From: Bin25 sp965221765
Lineage (GTDB): Bacteria; Bacteroidota; Bacteroidia; Flavobacteriales; Flavobacteriaceae
Assembly (NCBI GenBank): GCA_965221765.1
Contig: OZ244911.1
Coordinates: 2,604,001-2,668,000 of the forward strand
Direction of reading: 5' to 3'
DNA: 64,000 bases
A model generated the notes under the pieces. The model worked only from the letters and a program-made list of their open reading frames with translations. It was not told the DNA's origin and ran no database searches. A program made the position numbers and the translations under genes. Shown here in pieces: positions 18,838-26,773 of this stretch; position 1 is the first letter of the stretch; every line of letters begins with the position of its first letter.

Positions 18838-21189
18838 ATGAGATTTTCAACCCTCTTTTTAACTTTTATCCTTTTTTCAACAGTTGCTTTTTCTCAAAAA
18901 AAAGACGATGATAAAGGCAAACCAATTGATTCATTGGTGGTTAATATGGAGCAAAATATAGGGATCATCAATACCTATCTATCAGATGAAAAATTGTTTT
19001 TTGAAATCAATGATAGCATCCTTGAAACTGATTTTTTGATGGTTACAAGATTTTCAAAATTACCTTCAGGATATTCCCCGTATATTAATGCTGGGGCCAA
19101 GACGAGTGAACAATTGATTCACTTTGAAAAAAATGGAAAAAAGATTTTAATCACCCAGCAATCCTTTGTAAATCTTGCCCAAGAAGGAGACCCCATCAAA
19201 ATCAGTGTGGAACAGAATAACAATCCTCCAATCATAGCTGCCTTTGAAATAAAAAATAAAGAACAAGATCGTTACTTGATTGATGTGAGTTCTTATTTTA
19301 GTAAAGATTCCCCCGGATTTAATATCCTCAGTAGCTCAATCAAAACCCAATATGGCATTGGATCACTCGATGCGAATCGTAGTTTTTTTAATTCTATTCG
19401 AAGTTTTGAAAAAAATATAGAAGTCAATCGAACCATGACATATAATATTTCAAAACCAGCTGGAGGTAATACAAGTGATACCTTCAGTTTTGAAGTCAAT
19501 CATTCATTGATTTTATTACCCCAAGATTTAATGCCTATCCGGTATGAAGACCCACGAGTGGGATGGTTTACTCTTAACAAATACAACTATAGTTCGGAAG
19601 CGTTAAAATCAGATGATTTTTCGATTATTAGAAGATGGCGATTGGAACCTAGCGATATTGAAGCTTACAACCGAGGAGACCTTGTCGAACCAAAAAAACC
19701 AATCGTTTATTACCTAGATCCAGCAACCCCATATAAATGGAGACCCTATTTTAAACAAGGCATTGAGGATTGGAACACAGCTTTTGAAAAAGCTGGATTT
19801 AAAAATGCCATTGTCGCAAAAGATCCTCCATCAAAAGAAGAAGACCCTGATTTTAGTCCAGAAGATATTCGCTATTCAACCGTGCGTTATGTGGCTTCAA
19901 CCACACGAAATGCCATGGGGCCAAGCGTGTCTGATCCAAGAACCGGTGAAATAATAGAAAGTGATATCATATGGTACCATAACCATATCCGATCCTATCG
20001 CAACCGATATTTACTAGAAACGGCTGCTGCCAATCCCAAAGCAAGAACACTTGAAACACCTGAAAGTGAAATAGGTGAAATGGTGCGACAAGTGATTGCT
20101 CACGAAATTGGACATGCACTAGGACTCCCCCATAATATGAAAGCTAGTGCAGCATATCCCGTCGACTCGCTCCGTTCTGGATCTTTTACTCAAAAATATG
20201 GCATTGCCACTACCCTAATGGATTATGCTCGTTATAATTATGTTGCCCAACCAGGCGATGAAAATATTCGATTCATTAGAAAACTAGGTCCCTACGATGA
20301 GTACTCCATCGAATGGGGATATCGCTATTTTGATGGAGAAACACCTGAATCCGAAAGAGAACTATTGAATCAAATGGTGGATGAAAAAAGTACTGATCCA
20401 ATGTATATGTTTGGCTCTGGAGGGGCCGATCCGAATTCACAAACCGAAAACATTGGTGATGATCCCATCAAAGCTAGTGAATACGGATTAAAAAATTTAA
20501 AAATAGTTGCTGAAAATTTAGAATCTTGGACAACCCATGATGGGCAATCTTATGATGACTTGGAAGAATTACATAATGAATTACTAGGGGTGTATTCTCG
20601 TTATGTCAATCATGTGGCTCGCATCGTTGGTGGAGTTCATCAAACGATTGTCAATAAAGGACAAAATAGAGACCCTTATGTTGTGGTTGACGCTGAAAAG
20701 CAATTGGAGGCACTTCGTTTTTTAAACAACCAATTATGGAAAACCCCCTCTTGGCTGATAGAAAAAAACCTAGTCTCCAAATTTAGTTCCGATGGATTAT
20801 TTCAAAGGGTTTCTAATATCCAGAGAGCCACGCTAAATAGACTGCTAAGTCCAACAAATCTTAATCGCATGTTATCAATACAGTATACTCTATCGGGCAA
20901 TTCGCTGGCTGTGGATGATTTCTTGGATCAACTCATATCGGATATCAAAACCCTTACCCCATCTTCAAATAATGCTTTTTCAAGAAGTTTAGAAAAAGTC
21001 TTGATAGATATCATGGTCCATTCCCAAGAAAACGAAGACGTTGATTACCTACCTGAAATCAAAGGATTGTTTCTTGGTCATGCCAATCGTCTTTTGAAGT
21101 CTTACAAATCCAAAATGAGAAGTGGAAACCAGCTATTAAAAACCCACTATACGTATTGCTTTCATCAATTAAACGAATTATTTGATTAA
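18838..21189 (+). CDS. secreted zinc-dependent metalloprotease (DUF5117/DUF4953 type)
   Basis: 783 residues with a cleavable signal peptide (STLFLTFILFSTVAFSQ). The zinc site HEIGHALGLPHN begins at His422 and has the extended HExxHxxGxxH form of metzincins. It is preceded by the family's N-terminal beta-rich DUF5118/DUF5117-like part (VTRFSKLPSGYSPYINAG...). PDDIRYSTVRYVAS-type sequence lies before the catalytic helix and a GPYDEYSIEWGYRY segment after it, both typical of this Bacteroidota family. Probably a periplasmic or surface protease; its substrate is unknown. Normal length. It is monocistronic, with a dead insertion element beginning 88 bp downstream. Confidence 0.9.
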   Translation: MRFSTLFLTFILFSTVAFSQKKDDDKGKPIDSLVVNMEQNIGIINTYLSDEKLFFEINDSILETDFLMVTRFSKLPSGYSPYINAGAKTSEQLIHFEKNGKKILITQQSFVNLAQEGDPIKISVEQNNNPPIIAAFEIKNKEQDRYLIDVSSYFSKDSPGFNILSSSIKTQYGIGSLDANRSFFNSIRSFEKNIEVNRTMTYNISKPAGGNTSDTFSFEVNHSLILLPQDLMPIRYEDPRVGWFTLNKYNYSSEALKSDDFSIIRRWRLEPSDIEAYNRGDLVEPKKPIVYYLDPATPYKWRPYFKQGIEDWNTAFEKAGFKNAIVAKDPPSKEEDPDFSPEDIRYSTVRYVASTTRNAMGPSVSDPRTGEIIESDIIWYHNHIRSYRNRYLLETAAANPKARTLETPESEIGEMVRQVIAHEIGHALGLPHNMKASAAYPVDSLRSGSFTQKYGIATTLMDYARYNYVAQPGDENIRFIRKLGPYDEYSIEWGYRYFDGETPESERELLNQMVDEKSTDPMYMFGSGGADPNSQTENIGDDPIKASEYGLKNLKIVAENLESWTTHDGQSYDDLEELHNELLGVYSRYVNHVARIVGGVHQTIVNKGQNRDPYVVVDAEKQLEALRFLNNQLWKTPSWLIEKNLVSKFSSDGLFQRVSNIQRATLNRLLSPTNLNRMLSIQYTLSGNSLAVDDFLDQLISDIKTLTPSSNNAFSRSLEKVLIDIMVHSQENEDVDYLPEIKGLFLGHANRLLKSYKSKMRSGNQLLKTHYTYCFHQLNELFD

Positions 21190-21276
21190 TTGAAATTTTA
21201 AATACGAACCATTGATGAGAATCTTTATCAAAGACACTATTTGATTGAGTTTCGTTGATTAACAGATATTAATACT

Positions 21277-21299
21277 AAATAGTCGCTCCTTAAAAACTC
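21277..21299. repeat. left terminal inverted repeat of the IS5-like element
   Basis: Matches the reverse complement of 22735-22757 at 21 of 23 positions, including an uninterrupted 13-base block TCCTTAAAAACTC. Confidence 0.75.
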
Positions 21300-22734
21300 A
21301 AATAAAGTCCGTCATCCCTTTCATATGGGGGATTGAATGATCCCCTACTGGCTAAGACAGGGTTTTGAAATCGGTAAGGAAATGCGTCTATGGTAATTAA
21401 AATCTAGCAACAATAATCAAAAAAGCAGCTACCATGCTTGGATTCGGCATGGAATGCTATTCTCAATCAAAAACATCCAATCTAGTGGCTAGCTGATGCG
21501 ATCGACTAGTCAACTTTTGAAAATGCCTTGGAACCCTTGTATGCCAAAATAGGCCATCCTGCCCATCCCATTTGGGGGATGGTGGGTTGTTGGATACTGA
21601 AACGACTCGACCATCTGAGTGATGAAAAACCCATGGATCGCTGGGTTGAAAATCCTTATAGGCCGTACTTCACGGGTTTTGATTTCATGAAACACCAACC
21701 CCTTGGCGATCCCTCTCATTGGCCTTACTCCTATAGATCGTATGGGCAACAGAGATGGAAAAGATGTTGGCCTATTCCGTCCCGTGGCATCCAAAAGAAA
21801 TCAAAAAGTCATCGATGGTCTGATTGGGTACCACCATCCAAGGGAACCTTGGGACCTTTCCGACCGATGCCCAACGGAACAAAAAGGTCATTGATCAGTG
21901 CAACAAAATAGCCAAAAAAGAAAAAATAAAACAACGGCAGATGGATGCCAAATCCTCGAAAAAAATCGTGCGTCAAACCTTTAACTGGAAGCATCCTAGA
22001 CGATCCTAAAAAACCACCTCCAAACTAAAGACTTTAGTGGATCGACTAGTCCGATAGCTCGAACGAAAACGAGACCCCCAACAAAAAGGTCCTTACCAAA
22101 GAGAACTGTATCGGTACCAACGCGTGATCGATTAACAGTGATTCGATAAAAACAAGGTGTATGCCATCCACCAGCCATTCACGGCTGGCATGGCCAAAGG
22201 CAAAGCTCATAAAAAGTATGCGTTTGGTAATCAAGTGTGACTGATTACGATGGGAAGCCCAACCATGATCATCACGGCTATTGGTGCTTTTGAGGGGAAC
22301 CCCATGATAGCCAAACCATCCCACCCTTATGGGAACAACATCCATCGATTGTGAGGCAAGCTCTCAAAGAACTGATCGCTAGTCGAGGTGGTCGGGCAAA
22401 ACGCCCGATAGGCCACACCAAGATATCGATGGCAGGTCAACCATTGAAAAGGGATACCTCCTATCAAAAGCATAAGAAGAGGAAACAGTGCCGACGCCGA
22501 GCCGCCATGAAGCCACTGATGGGCCACCTCAAAACAGAACATCGCCTGCCAGAAAACGATCGGACAGGCAGCCAATTCCCCACCATCCATGCCTATTTGG
22601 CTGCTATAGGGTGGCCTTGAAGCAATGTTTGGAACAACGAGTTCAAGAGGTTCTTTTTTACTTTTTCAGAAGGATCCATTGTCACCTCAAAGAGCTTCGA
22701 TAATTAAAAGAATATAACTGCAACTAGTAAAAAA

Positions 22735-22757
22735 GAGTTTTTAAGGAACGTCTATTT
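22735..22757. repeat. right terminal inverted repeat of the IS5-like element
   Basis: Partner of 21277-21299 with two mismatches. No clear target-site duplication is seen outside the pair. Confidence 0.75.
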
Positions 22758-22944
22758 TTAGACCGTAACAAAACACCCTTCATTCGGTCAAGGAAGAAGT
22801 AGAATGCCAATGAATACGGGCATTAGAAAAAAGGATCTCAGAAAAAGGCGGTTATTTTACGGTGTATTTAAACTGTAAAAATCAGTGATAATGGTAGAAC
22901 TCTTTTTACGCTATGTAATAATTTTAAAATAGACAGTTTTTTAT

Positions 22945-23904
22945 TTATTTTAAGTATTCATAGACAGTTAATCTTTTATCTCCATTCTTCTCTAAAATGC
23001 CTTGTTCGACCCCCCATTTCAAGTCCCTACTTGCTGTAGCTTGGCTAATTTCTTTAAAACTTTGTAAGTAATCTTTACGGCTAAACTCTTGCATTTCTAT
23101 TTTGTCCTTGAATAGTTCAATTCTATCTTTAGCTGTGAGGGTTATATTTTGCGTTTTTAGGAGGTTTCCTAATGATTGAAATATTATGTTTAACATAAAC
23201 TCAATAAAAAGGGTAGAATGTCCCAATTTATCGGATTGACTTAATACGTTATAATACTCCTTTTGATTTTCTTTGATAAGAATTTCAACTGGCAGGAACT
23301 CAAAAACTGGGTATTGTTGAACTAAAATAAGCGTTTGCCAAAATCTTCCCATCCGTCCATTGCCATCCATAAATGGATGAATAAATTCAAATTCATAATG
23401 GAATACACAACTTTTAATGAGTAACAAATCTTTATCTTTCTTTAAGTAATCCAATAAATCGTTAATCAACCCTCTAACCCTATTTCCACTTGGAGCAAAA
23501 TGCTCTACCTCTGAGCCTTTTACAATACCTACGCTTTTATTTCTGAACTTTCCTGCGTCTTCAATTAGTCCCTGCATTAAAACCCCATGAGCATTCTCTA
23601 AATCTATTATGCTATTTGGATTAAATGTATGCAACTGCTCATATACTTTAATCGCATTTTGTACTTCTAAAATGTCTTTTTGTGTAGCAATCACTCTTTT
23701 ATTGTTTAATAAGGCTGTAATTTGCTCCTCGGACAATGTGTTGCCTTCAATTTCTAATGAAGACTGTATAGTTTTAATACGATTCTTTTTCCGTAATTGT
23801 GTACGTGGTTTATGGAGGTGAAGTGCATTAACCTCTCCCAGTTTCTCCGAAATAGAGGCAACTAATTTTAGTATCTCACCTGTAATATTGTATGGTGGCT
23901 TCAA
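22945..23904 (-). CDS. Fic family protein with C-terminal winged-helix domain (third Fic)
   Basis: 319 residues. The catalytic loop HPFMDGNGRMGRFW starts at His176, and the inhibitory motif SLEIEG (Ser49-Gly54) matches (S/T)xxxE(G/N). The C-terminal ~75 residues (DYLQSFKEISQATASRDLKWGVEQGILEK) look like a winged helix. Predicted protein AMPylase with DNA-binding capacity. The only in-frame start is a TTG at 23904, because a TGA blocks the frame four codons upstream. Two copies of an 11-bp palindrome sit 5-28 bp before the start and suggest control by its own or another DNA-binding protein. It lies between two dead IS5-like elements, so it may have arrived with mobile DNA. Confidence 0.88.
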   Translation of the reverse strand: MKPPYNITGEILKLVASISEKLGEVNALHLHKPRTQLRKKNRIKTIQSSLEIEGNTLSEEQITALLNNKRVIATQKDILEVQNAIKVYEQLHTFNPNSIIDLENAHGVLMQGLIEDAGKFRNKSVGIVKGSEVEHFAPSGNRVRGLINDLLDYLKKDKDLLLIKSCVFHYEFEFIHPFMDGNGRMGRFWQTLILVQQYPVFEFLPVEILIKENQKEYYNVLSQSDKLGHSTLFIEFMLNIIFQSLGNLLKTQNITLTAKDRIELFKDKIEMQEFSRKDYLQSFKEISQATASRDLKWGVEQGILEKNGDKRLTVYEYLK

Positions 23905-23908
23905 AGCG

Positions 23909-23932
23909 TGATAGTATCATTTGATAGTATCA
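23909..23932. promoter_or_regulatory. tandem palindromic operator upstream of the third Fic gene
   Basis: TGATA-G-TATCA occurs at 23909-23919 and again at 23922-23932, two perfect 5-bp inverted repeats 13 bp apart, immediately before the TTG start. Confidence 0.55.
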
Positions 23933-24189
23933 TAAATGTATGAATTTATTTTTAATATCTTTTAGAACTGCTCATAAGAAGCCCCCATAAATTCTCAATA
24001 GATTATCTTGTTTCTTTAACTTTTTTCATTCAAAAAGCTAACGTACAGTAATTCTTCTGGTTCTACATTCAACTATTCAAAGTTAAATCCCCAACGATTT
24101 GCCATAAAGTTTAACATATTTAAACCTCTTCCTACAATTTGTTTTGGATATCAATTCTCACAATTTTACACTTCTATTTCACTATACGA

Positions 24190-25005
24190 ACCATTGAAAA
24201 ATCCAACCTCATTATCGTCTTTATCAGCCAAGACTCGCTTTCGTTCTTCGACCGAAAGGCCTTCCATCAAGGGCTGAAAACCCTAACGGTCCTACTCATT
24301 GGCTACCACCGTGTGCACCCCTAGCATTAGGCCTTTTTCGGTGGTGGCGATGGGCCGTTGGTAAGCATCCTAGGTCGTTTTCCTTTTTTTAAACCAACGA
24401 GCTTCATGGTCGGCATGGGGACGGTCTTCTTCTAGTTGCTCATGATAGTTTTCCTCGGCTTGAAGCTCTGGCTCTTCACGCTGGTCTTCTTTTCGAGCTT
24501 GAGCCATCGTTTAGGCGACTAGGGACTAGTGGTAATGCGGACATCCACCACGGCCGTGCCTTGAATGATGACCTTTTTTGGGGTGAACTGTCGATGGACT
24601 TCCTCCATGATGTGTTGATAAATCGTTTTGGCCGTCCATTCCGAACGGAAACGAGACCGAGTGCTATGGTTGGGAAGGGCATCTTCACAAGTCTAAATCA
24701 CAAAAAGCAGTGAATCGAATGCGATCTTTAATGAATTCTTGGGTCCGGAAATCCGATCAATTGAACCAGACCGAAATCAACGGCATTTTCAATAATATCA
24801 TGGGATGATCAGATTTTTGACCTCGTTGTTTTTTGCCGGATGTATAGTTTTCGACTCGTAAAGCATCGATTGGTGGCCAATCGATGAGGTCGTTGATTTG
24901 ATTAAAAAACGGTTGGGGCGTTGTGCGGCGACGCCCTTGATGGGAATTCAAAAAACGCATTGGTTTGGATTGATAGGATTTGAAATATTGCATACCGTAT
25001 ACCAA
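24190..25005 (-). pseudogene. remnant of an IS5-like transposase (second type)
   Basis: Minus-strand pieces follow the order of an IS5-family transposase. An N-terminal FFNQINDLIDWPPI is followed by GQKSDHPMILLKMPLISVWF, a DDE-region ARWFKKRKTT.DAYQRPIATTEKGL, then GVHTVVANE.DRYGFQPLMEGL and VLADKD. Several stops and frame changes interrupt it and the C-terminal end is missing. It differs from the 21277-22757 element. I could not define terminal repeats. Confidence 0.65.
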
Positions 25006-25519
25006 AAAAATAATAAAAACAAATGGTCAAATAAAAAGAGAGGGATGCTAATCCAAATCCTTTATTTTAGCGGAAAGCCGAAATTTTAGTGCAAAGGTCT
25101 CTTCATATTAACTACAAGATCTCAAAAATCAAAAAAGACAAAGAATTGAACATTTTCCGATGGGATGGTTCAAAAAAGAGGCGGAAAACCCTCGTTTTTC
25201 AAGTTAAAAAAGAAAAATCATCTAGCAATTGAACAATAGAAGGACAGATAGCCTTCGAAAATGTGAATCTTTTTTTTTAATTCTTAGCCCCCCCCCAAAA
25301 AAAAGGTTGTTTTTGACAAAGTTCGGTATAAGCAATTGGTCTAGGAAATGAACCGGTTAAAAGCTAGTTTTGACCTATTACAGCATCATGATTTTTTGCT
25401 CGAATTATTTTAGTTTGGATTGATTTGTATTTGCGGAATGAGTATCGCTGTTTTTCGCGAATAGGGAGAATATTTTTTTAGAACTATCATTCTGAATGAA
25501 TCTGTAAAAGCTAATCTTA
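25006..25519. other. non-coding stretch with a poly-C tract
   Basis: No gene seen. It contains the nine-C run at 25288-25296 and AT-rich filler. Probably the decayed flank of the neighbouring insertion element. Confidence 0.5.
25288..25296. repeat. poly-C tract (9) followed by about eight A
   Basis: Intergenic homopolymer about 220 bp beyond the 3' end of the AlbA_2 gene. No gene would be obviously switched by it. Confidence 0.8.
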
Positions 25520-26761
25520 TCAATGAGATGGTTCTGCTGCATATATCGTAAGTAACAATTCTGACTCATCGATCAATTGGTATTTCGGTTTTTTTTTTGA
25601 TAACTCTGTACTATTTGTTAGAATAATAGGGACACCCTCTCCACGTTTGTCCATTAAATAGTTTCTGTTACTGTGGATTAGCTCTGAGGGCAATCGACAT
25701 TGAGAAATCAAACTTGCGAGCAATTCATTTCTTGTTATTTGTCTCATTTCAAGAGTATCTATCGAGATTGTATTGGCTAATGCACCAGGGGAAAACAATT
25801 CAATGCGATCAGAGAACATGTGTAATCGAATTTTCGATCCATGAATAGAATAATCCCTGTGAACTACTGCATTTACCAGGGCTTCAAAAACTGCTTGCAT
25901 ATCGTATTGAGGAATATCTATCCTTGCAGGATTCTTCATACCATGAATTTTCATGTTTTTTTTAACAAATTGATAGGCTTGTTTTACTTGTAAATCCAAT
26001 GGTCCTAGGATATCTTCAGCATCTAATTGATAAGCTGCATTACGTTCCTTACCTCGATAGGCAATGGCTTGTATGTATGCATTCGGAATATAGTCGTGAG
26101 GCTCTTTACAAGCCATTAAAATTCCGCTTACGCTTGGATATAAATTGCCCCCCTCGTCTTTCACAATTAGTTTAAGTTTTAATAGGAAGGTTTCATCTTT
26201 ATCAGTAGAAGTGATTGATTTAAACTTTATCCATAGGTCTTTATCTAAACAATGCTTATTAGCGTTGGCCACAAGTTGTTGATCAAAATGGATAATCCTC
26301 GTCTGACTTCTTTGCTGTAACAATCTAGCCAAAAGATAAGTATCCAACTGCCGTTTGGAACCACCAATTCTATGAAAATAACCGCTTGGACTTCGATGAA
26401 CAAACAAACTTTTGGGGATGTCAATACGGATAATAAACTGGGTGATATCGCCACTTTTGATTGGTATTCGATTAATCAAACAGAATAGTTTAGGTTTTAT
26501 GAGATCATTGCAAATTCCCTCAATCCAGCGTGTTACTGGATTGAGTTTCTCAAAAGGAATACCAACAATCACTCTTGTTTTATCATCGACACCTAAAACA
26601 AAAATGCCCGAGTTGGTATTTGCCATTGCTGCCATCTCATCTGCCATACTATCCCGATGAGGACTGTTCACTTTCTCTCCTTTGTAAACTAGATTTTTTA
26701 ACTCAAATGAAGAATCTTCTCCGATTTGAATTTTTTCTAACAACGCATCGACAGTCATCAA
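25520..26761 (-). CDS. AlbA_2 (Schlafen-type) domain ATP-binding protein
   Basis: 413 residues. The N-terminal AlbA_2 domain has the hallmarks ESFELK-like SSFELKNLV, then DEMAAMANTNSGIFVLGVDDKT. The C-terminal half has a GHKL-like HATPase_c_4 region with ALVNAVVHRDYSIHGSKIRL and MFSDRIELFSPG, and ends in a RNYLMDKRGEGVPIIL segment. This family is annotated as a putative DNA-binding/transcriptional regulator, and related AlbA_2 proteins occur in phage-defence loci. It starts 12 bp after the stop of the PHP-ATPase gene on the same strand, so the two almost certainly form an operon. The biochemical role is not known. Confidence 0.87.
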   Translation of the reverse strand: MMTVDALLEKIQIGEDSSFELKNLVYKGEKVNSPHRDSMADEMAAMANTNSGIFVLGVDDKTRVIVGIPFEKLNPVTRWIEGICNDLIKPKLFCLINRIPIKSGDITQFIIRIDIPKSLFVHRSPSGYFHRIGGSKRQLDTYLLARLLQQRSQTRIIHFDQQLVANANKHCLDKDLWIKFKSITSTDKDETFLLKLKLIVKDEGGNLYPSVSGILMACKEPHDYIPNAYIQAIAYRGKERNAAYQLDAEDILGPLDLQVKQAYQFVKKNMKIHGMKNPARIDIPQYDMQAVFEALVNAVVHRDYSIHGSKIRLHMFSDRIELFSPGALANTISIDTLEMRQITRNELLASLISQCRLPSELIHSNRNYLMDKRGEGVPIILTNSTELSKKKPKYQLIDESELLLTIYAAEPSH

Positions 26762-26773
26762 AACTTGCTATAA

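Larger units (their letters stand above)
21277..22757 (+). mobile_element. dead IS5-like insertion sequence (about 1.48 kb)
   Basis: Bounded by 23-bp imperfect terminal inverted repeats. Between them the plus strand encodes a transposase in pieces: GMVGCWILKRLDHLSDEKPMDRW and NPYRPYFTGFDFMKH (21540-21690), GTFPTDAQRNKKVIDQCNKIAKK (about 21850-21930), then KPLMGHLKTEHRL (22500-22560) near the C-terminus. These follow the order of IS5-family transposases with the DUF772 N-terminal domain. Many stops and frame changes break it, so it cannot be active. It is visibly richer in G+C than the flanks. Confidence 0.8.
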
